Below are positions 12,001-18,072 of a stretch of DNA of 26,387 nt, one piece after another. The stretch's first letter is position 1; every line of letters starts with the position of its first letter. Source of the DNA: a virus; IMG/VR virus record IMGVR_UViG_3300009507_000102, positions 1 through 26,387 of that record, one strand, 5' to 3'. The translations under genes were made by a program, and so were the position numbers. The notes under the pieces are model-generated. The model was not told the origin of the DNA. It did no database searches and saw nothing but the letters and a program-made list of their open reading frames with translations.

Positions 12001-13980
12001 TGCACACAATAATTCGTATTGACTGTTAGTATCATACTTTCGTAAATAACCGTCACTAACGTTTATATTATATGACTGATCGTCAATTTGATATTGTGCA
12101 ATATCTATATTAAAATCAAAGTCAAAAACAATATCTCCTACATTCTCAATACTTCTATAAGAAATTGGAAATCCTAAAACAACATCATTAGCTCCCATGC
12201 CTTCTTTATAACTAAAGATCTTTGAACCTCTAAAATTAGATGCAGGATAAACTGATGTATCTGAGTAACTTTTCCCATCAGCATCAAAAATGTCAAAAAC
12301 TGGTGGCTGATTTACTGATGTTTTTTCTTGTGCTTTATTCCATGTAACTCCGTCATAATACCACATAGAGCCAGCAAAAGATTCACCTCTAGTAATTAAT
12401 ACGTTTTCGCCTACAGAAGCATCACTATCAGTAGTTTCAACTAAACTAATTTGTCCATCATTGCCACTACCTGTAAATTTAATAAATCTAACTTCAAATA
12501 TCTTGCCTTTAACTAAAGGATCTGTATCGTTTAAAAATAATATTCTCATGCCTTCAGCAAGTTGAACACTATCAATGTTATATCCTAAACTACCTTCTAT
12601 TGTACTAAATGCATCTGTAGTAAAATTATCAAGTAGGTCAACAACTTGTTTTGTTTTTGTTCCAAAGTTATATAGTTTTAACCCGTCAACAAATTCAATA
12701 ATAGGCCTATTAGCTCGCTGACTTTGATCAACTTCAATTACTAAATTGTTAATCTCTGCAGACTTTTCTATTATGTCTCTATGGAACCATCTATTATATC
12801 TAGACCAAAAATTACCATCAGGACTTGAACGGTTGATAGTAATATAATCCTTATCTCGAGGATAACCTGTTGCAGAACCAAACGGTAATGAATCAAACCC
12901 AGTATCTGCGTTATCAAAGGGTACTAACAAATCAATACCTACTGGAAAACTAACCTCTACATCAATGTCACTTATAAGTTTTATAGCGTCTCCGACACCT
13001 TCTACATACCAAGAACTATTTGCATATTTTGCTGGTTTAACATCTCCAGCAAAATCTACTTTTAATCCGTTAGTAAAACTCCAATTGTCTTTTGTAGTAT
13101 AATATTTTTTACCTAAAATTTCTGTTTCAACATCAATTGTAGTTGCTTCACTTTGATTAGCAACTTTAATTAATCCGCCCATATTAATATTATTATCAGC
13201 AACATAGTAAATTTCATTTGGTGTACTTGGACTTAGTGTTAATTCAATAACACCGTTTTCTACGCTTTGTACAGATATTTCGTCTGATAGTAAAAACTCA
13301 TCGTCTAGTGTTCTTGCTGATCTAAAAGAAAGAGGAAATCCTGTAGCATTAATTTCAAATCTATAAGTTACACCTCTATACAATTTTAATGTAGGATTAT
13401 TAGTTGCACCGTCTGGAGTAAAAATATACGAAAAATCGCCTAGTGCATTTTGTAATTCAACAGTATATGTACTTGTAATTTCTTTAGCATCTCCGGGAAC
13501 TGTTACAGCTTGTGGGCCAGTTGGTAGCCAATAATATTCTCTAAAGTTTGTAAACTTATCCCAATCAATGTTAGGGTTCCATGCATAAAATTCTTGCTTA
13601 TTATTTCTACTATGATTTTTATTGTTACCGCCAAAGTTATCAATTTGATTTATATAATCCATATAGTCTCTTAGGAATTCAGTATTTCCTAAGTTATCTT
13701 TGACAACACTTACTGGTTCTAATTGATAATTAGATCTGTCAGATGTAACCTCGCTAATGTATCTATCAATTTTAGAATCATATGCTTTAGCATTTTTTCT
13801 ACCTATAAAGGAATTTACCTTTTCTGCTACGCCAGGTTGTAGCAATTGGTCTAATGTAGATTGTAGAAATTTATTATTCTTTTCTGTTCTAAAATATTTA
13901 GGTAAATGTCTAGAACTTCTTCTAGGTTGGGGATTTTCACCTGGAAGTGGAAATTCGTTTTGATCGTTATTATTAGCCAT
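1..13980 (-). CDS. Giant baseplate/tail structural protein, partial (open at window start)
   Basis: Reading leftward from ATG at 13978-13980, I checked the frame by eye to base 1 and found no stop, so at least 4,660 codons (over 500 kDa) are present and the C-terminus lies outside. The N-terminus begins MANNNDQNEFPLPGENPQPR. Landmarks: a block near residues 380-420 with FWSRYNRWFHRDI and RPIIEFVDGLKLYNFG; YQGMIKEKGTLNSLNKLFDVL-type wording near 1800; FG-GAP-like repeats at about 2122-2200 and 2936-3155; four aromatic CBM-like modules (about 1437, 1696, 2218, 2854); GRGY/GSGY repeats near 3590, 3955 and 3992; and beta-rich repeats toward the C-terminal side. I recall similar giant proteins after gp6 in marine T4-like phages. 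The gene occupies the slot of T4 gp7/gp8 (gp7 is about 1,030 aa), but I cannot show homology to either. It overlaps the gp6 stop by one base (TAATG), with a GGAGGA ribosome site inside the gp6 end. The role is inferred: peripheral baseplate and possibly host contact. Confidence 0.88.
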   Translation of the reverse strand, partial: MANNNDQNEFPLPGENPQPRRSSRHLPKYFRTEKNNKFLQSTLDQLLQPGVAEKVNSFIGRKNAKAYDSKIDRYISEVTSDRSNYQLEPVSVVKDNLGNTEFLRDYMDYINQIDNFGGNNKNHSRNNKQEFYAWNPNIDWDKFTNFREYYWLPTGPQAVTVPGDAKEITSTYTVELQNALGDFSYIFTPDGATNNPTLKLYRGVTYRFEINATGFPLSFRSARTLDDEFLLSDEISVQSVENGVIELTLSPSTPNEIYYVADNNINMGGLIKVANQSEATTIDVETEILGKKYYTTKDNWSFTNGLKVDFAGDVKPAKYANSSWYVEGVGDAIKLISDIDVEVSFPVGIDLLVPFDNADTGFDSLPFGSATGYPRDKDYITINRSSPDGNFWSRYNRWFHRDIIEKSAEINNLVIEVDQSQRANRPIIEFVDGLKLYNFGTKTKQVVDLLDNFTTDAFSTIEGSLGYNIDSVQLAEGMRILFLNDTDPLVKGKIFEVRFIKFTGSGNDGQISLVETTDSDASVGENVLITRGESFAGSMWYYDGVTWNKAQEKTSVNQPPVFDIFDADGKSYSDTSVYPASNFRGSKIFSYKEGMGANDVVLGFPISYRSIENVGDIVFDFDFNIDIAQYQIDDQSYNINVSDGYLRKYDTNSQYELLCAYVKASDTSSQEIILQYVNDGSKINYPVNCYNNSAFVEDLTVNVFVDNNIVYEGTDYQLVSTSDKVKSVNFLKKPATNANIIIKASSSELKNDNGYYEIAPNLEKNPLNQNVQTFTLGEVTDHVNSITENAPMFSGVFPGVSNLRDLHGLSVYGRKFIKHSAPLNLAMFSTLDRESNMIKSLRFAKKEYSKFKRMFLESAEALPFNGTVRQHVDAIIEDLTKDKINTMPFYFSDMVGFGAAITTSITIEDVGTRFYALTKPFLLNELSTRSVTVYLNGTQLVHNKDYVFNSEGYLDVTVTKQFGDKLEINEYENTNGTYIPETPTKLGLFPKHVPEIFEDTTYSSSPTMIKGHDSSLTKAFGDYRDELILDLEKRIFNNIKMQYDPAIFNIHDYMPSTFRDTKFTRKDVYQPMITDFIQWLELIDEDYTYHKYYDRVDAFSWNYSNMNSPTGEKLAGWWRGAYRQIFDTDRPHTHPWEMLGFTIKPTWWETQYGPAPYTNENLVLWEDLQSGIIRSATQQFTINRKYARPGLLDFIPVDAGGNLISPSDSNAVQRFASVGLNAPFNFGDNSPIENVWVQSSEFPFAVLTSWMINSPSSLLSAGFDRSRQIRNTVGHLVYKPTMKHLTLADLVFPNTSQEETQVLTSGLVNYVSAFMASTITSNFTDYKRKLTSIKNCLAFKLGGFTDKSKFKLILESRTPLNSGNVFIPEENYNILLHTSSPIKTINYSGVIIEKQPNGFVIRGYNKENPIFKWYRPFSSNRDIIVNIGGISESFSDWDTGKTYVKGKIVQYLNNYYSVLETHTASSNFDTEKFSKLPKLPTSGGADAIFKERFNTQEEETLSYGSSLDTIQDVVDFLLGYEQWLMEQGFRFEYYDGEDQVLSDWKNSCREFLFWSTQNWSEGALITLSPVADEINFETSYSTVDNIFDNFYGYSLLKSDGTKFSEEFTRISRQDANKFKIRPRKTGDGVYAVQIPIIRKEHIVLLDNTTVFGDVIYQPPTGYRQDRIRSLGYRTTDWDGSLNVPGFIYDEAIVTDWESWTDYSIGALVKHKQFYYSANSKVVGTKIFDNTYWTRLDQKPESKLLTNFEYKTTQFTDFYDLDTDNFDVEQQKFAQHLIGYQNRDYLANIINDDVSQYKFYQGMIKEKGTLNSLNKLFDVLSEADKESIDFYEEWAIKQSQYGASEGFDEVEFKLDESKIRYNPQPFVLTNNITGDETDLTYRISDFELYKKPNNYNNTPFPVTDDLPQFTTTPGYTHTQDVSAIVANYNDIVTKNFSDIKNNEYVWVGNRNGDWSVYQHKNSSYIITSITGNATAISIGAEDKNQFVLTLNTSVSNINVGDIVGIYDLIETSYATEDSTYPIANQTTVDVTGFFKVLKISVNKLIIETDKVISDISQCRGILTKFVLARAEDLKQANAISQAGIDKGSLLWIDNAGDNQWTVIKNNQPFNLLQKIEGDDRASFNSYSDNIAIDSRNVTMAVATPLSGTLDENRDPVPGDGKVFVYTRGGNSQNFQFTQIVEPIQALADLEKGFGKGLGISSDGKYLVVGSPNSSNVKTKFKGPYDLTTDYQNTEIVSYDEQLWEAVKDIQGASLSQPFGSFTAMVEIFQDNNIVGGEIEFNNLITGNYPFTNTQTDHILVRAGRDQYNATGSGDTVYLDWYANTTANQSNAPGDLYRAPFDGQVPQVTEAFLESGLVIHKKIDVVLYVDAFSLLPSIGDQVESQGVFGYVEYLYQEGPSCVIYIGGSVGAWQPTESLFLETGEFLGQYVRNAPKELAQLDTSDDLGGYWWFNLPETVATGTVIEDEGRALAIYNIVPSGKETITAAGGNIYDQNNTEQFQGDNNINSYIRTLTSEGEPGAYGNFDIIKSDLFVVRAPKTLTDILTVNGPGDTSNDSVGLRVINLPNLTDQSFVDITPSGINYFETNKTHTLYDVWDGFIQFSLDEPDDFGQYYEPLVDQFVRDTTTGATAQIAFYQRDSRDATIFVKNVQGNWSLGNDHGVPSTIEMLRIPTNPSPVYNVTRPLGGINSTSLGSDSLGIGGLCVFRLDAEIDEVPTNDTIIGAEYIIYKDTTLFGLPTESNIPSSVNLDWKNVYRVPVDANGTALPLNDYGMYSVYVRENVSTFTPVGSFIVPEQIDGLRIGSNIKIAKRNDLYKAFIGCEGNGTEANPGRIYFVNQGTDEEGINYNWELAKDKRYKGSFSSDRSYYLNEIVFNDGNFYIAQTNIAAGDSFDILDWELATNDSIKSIDYVGFIPNNTDNVFDNDSSLKLDATSLTSFGKDFDISDDGDVLVVTAEYTGLPNKVLVYRNVNDNYQKYQEFEATQVNDGFGTQISVSQDGSMIAISAPNSNTVDGEELGTVYVYTYNPKASVREFELTQTLTSSNPVRGEQFGGNIDFDGNILYVSAFSANSDDTTQYDTYQRRLYPESIKPGEKYLLDPNSAGTTETTFDNGFTSFKNIIATNGVVYVYDRIQDSLIFGQKLDLNDPNIRYFGRNITAKNNHLYVSLPLYDNKVSGVSTDQPGLILDYRRPEGSKVWESYRSPRKPVDVDKIKRIMLYDRDKNIILENLDYIDPVQGKIAGSADQEIRWKTIYDPATYDTGTSLVDVDKTESWGKKYVGQVWWDLSTAKFLNTYLEGNITYKNNNFNELFEGSSIDVYEWVESTLAPKEWDRLSAQPEGESKGVSGVTKYGEGVYTKQRVYDSIAQKFTTYYYYWVKNKTSAPDIPGRTISVATIAKLIEDPSGQGYKFISLFDSSSFALHNCDSLIKDTDTVLNIQYWTYSNKYDNIHNQYQILAEGLASSTPHKEIEQKWFDSLVGYDKQSRPVPDPNLSPNLRYGIFNKPRQSWFINKVEALKQLVERTNRVLKSNLVVDEKDISAINDFDPAPTIISQHYDVAVDTEIDLQFVGISRLITAELEPVIEDGKIVRINIINSGRGYKVAPTYQLNGIGTNAEFEIVINTAGQITEVNVISTGYNYDETTSIKVRPFTVLVNADSNIRGNWALYQRDFVARDWDRINSQAYDVTKYWYYCDWYDTGYNEFTEIDHVINQSYGLQGLDDQFGDVIKILNIGTEGWLLLQKIDNQETVDYTVNYKTIGKQNGTIQLSENLYNFNMSRVGFDTQTFDTQFFDSQPIAETRIILEALRDKILVDNLSEEYNKLFFASLRYVFAEQGYVDWAFKTSFVKAKHNVGKLSNRVTYKSDSLESYESYINEVKPYKSKVREYVSNYGTVENSSSSVSDFDNPPRYSQALESIEVSDVRVLNGFLSGTLDNYDTYPNKHWIDNASYKVIEISIANPGSGYTSAPKLVIEGNATAKASLGPGGKISSIVITDPGSGYIVAPEITVNGSLADGGTAAIVSAKIGDGLVRSMHTTVKFDRVSGTFFITQLNETEQFNGTGGNSQFDLKWPMDMRTNTIEITINGELILNSQYQYKNYINTENGFDKYYGRITFNNPPANLSQVSISYKKAVDLLDAQDRINLFYNPTSGQIGKDITQLMEGVDYGGVQVKSYEFAGPTGWDTDNWYAGAWDIFDQSFDEETFETDGSTLVFNLSSPLQSGVKYNVYINGQRVDDDAWDGTTSADNLTNKKAFMAPVTGDGVTDTFTFENQTGYYNYLTELNSDWRDNPPAEIITIRRSTSDGSLAPNEESFDTALTGGDLAYTTALGIKAEEINVDGDGFVTPTTSSGPEETVPGQVLDTLDITVYERPVSGSSLMQSHIFKGDGLTTEFDLRQKPISYESVIVKINLNVVFGKTKYKIDFDNNKIIFYEAPAIGDNIVIMTMGIAGENILDYDEFEADGSTQEFLTNIRYSDTIKAYVTVNGDNLAYELIESDNTYEVSGNCVLRFVQPPESGRLIQYGLFDNEIQSFSQVTIDEIVADGSSSSYELSKAPFSQDPAGYHTIVTVKSREGYVPAVPAVPGGVADPEYNNGALIAENNGTVFDRALTVNGLKLVVAGAVGGQLAVPDEWAKKTARTFELMTDPNGAGINTTHQRNFLKTLKGDV
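254..276. repeat. 9-bp tandem repeat coding Val-Pro-Ala units in the giant protein
   Basis: Two and a half units of ggaactgct on the plus strand code VPAVPAVP on the minus strand, near residue 4570 of the giant protein. It looks like a short flexible linker between beta-rich domains. Confidence 0.7.
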
Positions 13981-16900
13981 TAGTAACCATATCCTCCGCT
14001 ACCTGATCCGCTTGATCCGCTTGATCCGCTTGAACTACTCGGTGTTGTAACTCCTGTAACAACGTTACTACGAGTTGCTGTATCTTCAAATATAGCACTT
14101 TGAATACCAGCATTTATTGTTTTAGATCTTGTCACAATTTCACCTGTTGATTTTAATCTAGAAGCTGTAATAGCATCTATAATTTCGACATCATCAACAC
14201 TTGCTCCACTTATAAAGATTTCGTCTGACTCTGATTTAATTTCGTACAAACTACCAAATGCTTGTTCTTCTTGTACTGGTGTAATAATAAATGATGAAAT
14301 ATCAGGAGCAAGTTCATTAATTACATATCCTGAAAGTTCTGAGAAGTAAAATGTTTCTCCAAAGTCCCAATTATCTAATGCAAAAAATTCATTAATTGCT
14401 GTTATAACTCTAGTCTTGATATCATTATCATTTAAGACTTTATCAGAATTCTTAACAATTTTAAATTTAGCCTTTAAGTCTTGATCTGCTTCATTTCCAA
14501 ATAACACTTTATACTTAACTGGATGATATATAACTTCATCCGTAAGTGATTTAATTTTGTTTATTTCTGATCCGTATTCGATAAACAATTGATCACTACT
14601 TGGCGGAAGTGGCTTTTGTGCTGATTTTTCTATTAACCAAAGTCTAAAATTATTATCATAATTTCTAGTTAATATGTACATATCAATGATATTACTTGCA
14701 CTAGGATCAATCCTAGACTCTGCACTTGCAGCATGTATATAACGGAATTTTAAATCTTCTCGACCTATTCTTGCTTTATAATCAGCTGTAATTCTTAATC
14801 TAAGAGCTGACTTATCTAATACTTCAAATACATCAGTATCTATATAATAAAAAATTTGTGCATCATTGTATGTACTAAAAGGCTGTACTTCGGTTTTAGT
14901 ATTTAAAATAATAATTTCATCATTGCTATTTGAGAAATAATTAAAGTCTTCAACACCGTCAGATGTAATAACCTTTTTAAATATAATATACTTAGAAGTA
15001 GGGTTAACTTCTGGAGAAACTATTTCTTCAAATAGGTCTGCATCGTCAACTACGCCATCTTCGTCATCATCAAAATAACTTACTTCTAATTTCTTGCTGT
15101 CAACATATCCATCAATGTCTTTATATGCGTCTACAATTTCCCAATTAAAATCTTGTGTAAACGGTGCAGGGTTATCTGGTTGAGGGTTAATGTTTAATAC
15201 TGTAATACTATCTTTAACAATTTTTCCTGTTTTGTTATCAAATATTTTATCATTTGAATCATAATAAAAACGTACTTCGTTGTCACTTTCAAATACAAAT
15301 CTCATTGAACGATATGTTATAGTATAACGTTCTCCATTTGTCTCAAATAGTACTAACCAACTTGCATCAAGATTTTGATTAGTAACATCGCCAGTTTTAC
15401 CAGTACTGAATCCTGTTCCTAAAGATAGATTATTTTCTGTAACAATACGCCATTGTGCAGATATTTGATCAAATCGTAAACCAAATGTTTTATAAGAAAA
15501 TATTTGATCAATTACTTGTTGCTTAACTCCAGATTCTAAATTATTAGCAAGTGGAGGTTTAATTTCAAATAATATTGCTCCTGTTGGAATAATGTCATTT
15601 AATATAACAGCACCTTCACCATTATCTGTTGGTTCAAATCCTGTACCATTAATCCTAACAACTTTTATCCATTTATAATAACTATCACCAAGTAGTTTAG
15701 CGGGGCCAGGATCTAATTCACCTTTTGCATTAAAGTGGTTAGTTGAAGTATCAACGTCTGCAGGATTATTTTTAGCAACATATCCAGGTGCTATTACTTT
15801 AATTAAAGAACCTACTGTAACTAAACTTAAAATAGATCCAGTAAATGTGCCTAGTGTTGACGGTACATCTTCGATATTCTTAAAATACCCAGTACATAAG
15901 TTTGTACCTTTTGTAGTTTGTACCCAGTTAACTCCTAGATCTCTTGTTATAATTTTATTAAACTTATCAAAGTAATAGTTTCTAATTTTTTTATCACCTA
16001 GTATAGGTACAATAGTATTTTCTACAGCACCTTCTACATCAGTTCTAGTAGTAAAGGAAAATCCATCTTTATTATTTTGAGTTTCTTTATAAACAACTCC
16101 GTCATTAGCATAAAGAGTAGTTTGACTATATTTACTAGTAGCATCTATTAGATCAAAATATCTACTAATTCCACTTGACACTCTATTAACGCTTTTAACT
16201 TTTACAATTTGTTGATTAATTCCTAATGGTGCAATTTGATAATCTTCACCAGTAACCATTCTGTTCTGTGTGTAATAAGTTGTAGGTGCGTTTTGCTTAA
16301 TTGATTCTGTAGATTCGCTATTAGAACTATTATCAACTGTATATTGTAAATTATAAGTTATTGTAATAGATTCTAATTTGCTACTTTTTGAAAGATAAGG
16401 AATAGTAATTGTTATTCCTCTAAAATCTTTAGGTGTAATAATAACTCTTTCATTTATACTAGTTCTAAAATAAGTCTTAAATCTACCTGTCGGAATATTA
16501 CCAAATACACCGTCACTAAAAACCAAACTAACTCTATCATCAACTCTAGTTAAAACTGAATATACATTTCTATTATTTTTATTAACATTATTATAGATAA
16601 TATTGTTGCCTTGCATCGATTCAACTTTGTTCCATAATTCTTGTTCATTGCCTAAGCTATCTAAACTATATAACCAAACATCTGAATCATTAATTAAAGG
16701 TGTTTCAATTGCTACAGATTGATTTGAAGAATAATCATTAATAGAAAATATGCCAAGATCTAATGTACCTTGACGGAAATGACTAAAGAATCCTGTGTTT
16801 GAACTTGTTGGTCCTTTACCATCATTCCTATATAAGAACGCAAAGTTGTTTCCCGGAAATGGAGCTTCTTCTTGAATAGTATCTGTAATGTCAGTTGAAA

Positions 16901-17543
16901 CTATTTCAAATTTTACAGCTCTACCGTCAATTGTTTTGTTAAATTGATAAGTTGGAACATCAGTATTAGTACTACTAAGTCTATATTGTTCAGTATCAAC
17001 ATCTGCTATGATTGATTTTTTAGCAGGGCGGCCAAATGTTCCGTTAACTGGAAGAGCTGTGTTTAGTACTTTAACAAACTGTTCGTACCAATCACTATTA
17101 GCTGGATCGTTCCATGTAATTGTTTGACCTTTTAGGTTAACATTGTTGCTATCTCTAACTTCTTCTGAAGTTCTAATAGTTTGAATTTTAAGTAATCCGT
17201 TAGCTGGTTGATTACGTTTGGGATTATAAGAAAGTAAACGTGCTAAACGGAGAACTGATTCTCTACGTTCTGCAAGTTCAAGATAATTTTCTCTAGCATT
17301 TAAGTCAATACGATAAGAAATATTTTGACCTAAAAATGCAATAAGATCTATTAGTGCAAGATACTCACTTGATTCTACATAATCATTAAAATCTTCAGGA
17401 TAATTTTCCCTTAGATATTGTACCATAGTTCTACGCAAGTTTTCAAAATCATAACTTTGAAAATCTGCGTTTCGAAATGACTGGTAGACTCGTTTCCAAT
17501 CTTCTGCTAATAGTAATCTGTTTTGTCTATCTGTTGACGACAT
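13980..17543 (-). CDS. 6: Baseplate wedge protein gp6
   Basis: This 1,187-aa protein is a T4 gp6-like wedge component; in T4, gp6 forms the ring holding the six wedges around the hub. The N-terminal part (residues about 30-115) has the typical marine gp6 wording LRRTMVQYLRENYPEDFNDY, then SSEYLALIDLIAFLGQNISY and ARENYLELAERRESVLRLA. The C-terminal third contains the EFFALDNWDFGETFYFSEL region typical of baseplate J/gp6-like proteins. It is much longer than T4 gp6 (about 660 aa). A calcium-loop-like run of acidic residues (DDDEDGVVDD) sits near residue 828. The extreme C-terminus is a Gly/Ser-rich tail coded by 9-bp repeats. The start is ATG with AAGGA seven bases upstream, in a 55-bp gap after gp25 that also holds a late-promoter-like box. 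The stop overlaps the giant gene start. Confidence 0.92.
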   Translation of the reverse strand: MSSTDRQNRLLLAEDWKRVYQSFRNADFQSYDFENLRRTMVQYLRENYPEDFNDYVESSEYLALIDLIAFLGQNISYRIDLNARENYLELAERRESVLRLARLLSYNPKRNQPANGLLKIQTIRTSEEVRDSNNVNLKGQTITWNDPANSDWYEQFVKVLNTALPVNGTFGRPAKKSIIADVDTEQYRLSSTNTDVPTYQFNKTIDGRAVKFEIVSTDITDTIQEEAPFPGNNFAFLYRNDGKGPTSSNTGFFSHFRQGTLDLGIFSINDYSSNQSVAIETPLINDSDVWLYSLDSLGNEQELWNKVESMQGNNIIYNNVNKNNRNVYSVLTRVDDRVSLVFSDGVFGNIPTGRFKTYFRTSINERVIITPKDFRGITITIPYLSKSSKLESITITYNLQYTVDNSSNSESTESIKQNAPTTYYTQNRMVTGEDYQIAPLGINQQIVKVKSVNRVSSGISRYFDLIDATSKYSQTTLYANDGVVYKETQNNKDGFSFTTRTDVEGAVENTIVPILGDKKIRNYYFDKFNKIITRDLGVNWVQTTKGTNLCTGYFKNIEDVPSTLGTFTGSILSLVTVGSLIKVIAPGYVAKNNPADVDTSTNHFNAKGELDPGPAKLLGDSYYKWIKVVRINGTGFEPTDNGEGAVILNDIIPTGAILFEIKPPLANNLESGVKQQVIDQIFSYKTFGLRFDQISAQWRIVTENNLSLGTGFSTGKTGDVTNQNLDASWLVLFETNGERYTITYRSMRFVFESDNEVRFYYDSNDKIFDNKTGKIVKDSITVLNINPQPDNPAPFTQDFNWEIVDAYKDIDGYVDSKKLEVSYFDDDEDGVVDDADLFEEIVSPEVNPTSKYIIFKKVITSDGVEDFNYFSNSNDEIIILNTKTEVQPFSTYNDAQIFYYIDTDVFEVLDKSALRLRITADYKARIGREDLKFRYIHAASAESRIDPSASNIIDMYILTRNYDNNFRLWLIEKSAQKPLPPSSDQLFIEYGSEINKIKSLTDEVIYHPVKYKVLFGNEADQDLKAKFKIVKNSDKVLNDNDIKTRVITAINEFFALDNWDFGETFYFSELSGYVINELAPDISSFIITPVQEEQAFGSLYEIKSESDEIFISGASVDDVEIIDAITASRLKSTGEIVTRSKTINAGIQSAIFEDTATRSNVVTGVTTPSSSSGSSGSSGSGSGGYGY
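14002..14033. repeat. 9-bp tandem repeat coding the Gly/Ser tail of gp6
   Basis: The plus strand shows about three and a half units of cttgatccg (first unit cctgatccg). On the coding strand this gives repeated Ser-Gly-Ser at the C-terminus of gp6, just before the giant gene. The unit keeps the frame, so copy number could change without breaking gp6. Confidence 0.8.
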
Positions 17544-17566
17544 CGGCTATTCCTTATCTATAGCAG

Positions 17567-17574
17567 TATTTATG
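17567..17574 (-). promoter_or_regulatory. Late-promoter-like box (CATAAATA) before gp6
   Basis: The minus strand reads CATAAATA, one base from T4 TATAAATA, 23 bases before the gp6 ATG. The ribosome site AAGGA (17551-17555) lies 12 bases beyond it, a geometry close to that at 23044-23050. It falls in the only sizeable gap (55 bases) in the leftward unit, which fits a secondary start for gp6 and the giant gene. Confidence 0.5.
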
Positions 17575-17598
17575 TTATATCAATAAGTGCGTATATAA

Positions 17599-18054
17599 TT
17601 ATTGTGATAAAAATCCTGCATTCTCATCAAATTTTAATTGCATTGATTCTACAATAGAATAAGGCAAATATGCAAGCTCACATTCAATTTGAATACCAGT
17701 TTCGTATGAATCTACAGTAATTTGATTTACTTGTACACGGGGGTCGTAATTTATAATTCTTGAAACATTTTCAACAATTGCATTTTTAACAACATCAGTT
17801 AACGGTTCAAAAAGTATATCCCAAATAATTGTTCCAAATTCAGGATCACTAAGTTTTTCACCCTGACGTATGTGGAAATGATTTATAATATCTTGTTTAA
17901 TAAGTGCAATATCATGTAGTACATGATTGCTAGATTCTTCGTCAACAGTACTAAATCCCCTATATGTTGGGGTTCTTTCTGTAGTAACTTTATCTAAATT
18001 ATTACTACTTTTTACTGATACTTGTTTGTATAATCTTTTTTCTAATGTGCTCAT
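17599..18054 (-). CDS. 25: Baseplate wedge protein gp25 (gp25/IraD-like family)
   Basis: A 151-aa protein with the gp25-like wedge fold, found in T4 gp25 (132 aa) and in related contractile systems, where it helps join the wedge core to the inner baseplate. Family wording is clear at residues 45-140: HDIALIKQDIINHFHIRQGE, DPEFGTIIWDILFEPL (the conserved D-P-E-F-G and W-x-x-L-F-E-P), then a C-terminal strand pair ending LKFDENAG. The first 40 residues are a polar extension. It lies 18 bases after gp5 and 55 bases before gp6, the order expected in a T4-like wedge operon. The start ATG is preceded by AAGGT about eight bases away, in the short gap after the gp5 stop. Confidence 0.94.
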   Translation of the reverse strand: MSTLEKRLYKQVSVKSSNNLDKVTTERTPTYRGFSTVDEESSNHVLHDIALIKQDIINHFHIRQGEKLSDPEFGTIIWDILFEPLTDVVKNAIVENVSRIINYDPRVQVNQITVDSYETGIQIECELAYLPYSIVESMQLKFDENAGFLSQ

Positions 18055-18072
18055 ACCGTATTTACCTTATTA

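Noticed and set aside
3507-13963. Several 60-75-codon frames (3507, 5828, 6789, 8013 minus, 9291, 11324, 13757)
   Set aside because: All overlap the continuous giant gene in other frames and resemble no protein I recognise.
1-13980. A pseudogene or assembly of broken frames in the left half, given the absence of a complete gene call
   Set aside because: Reading every codon in the minus frame showed no TAA, TAG or TGA, and recognisable tail-protein wording runs throughout.
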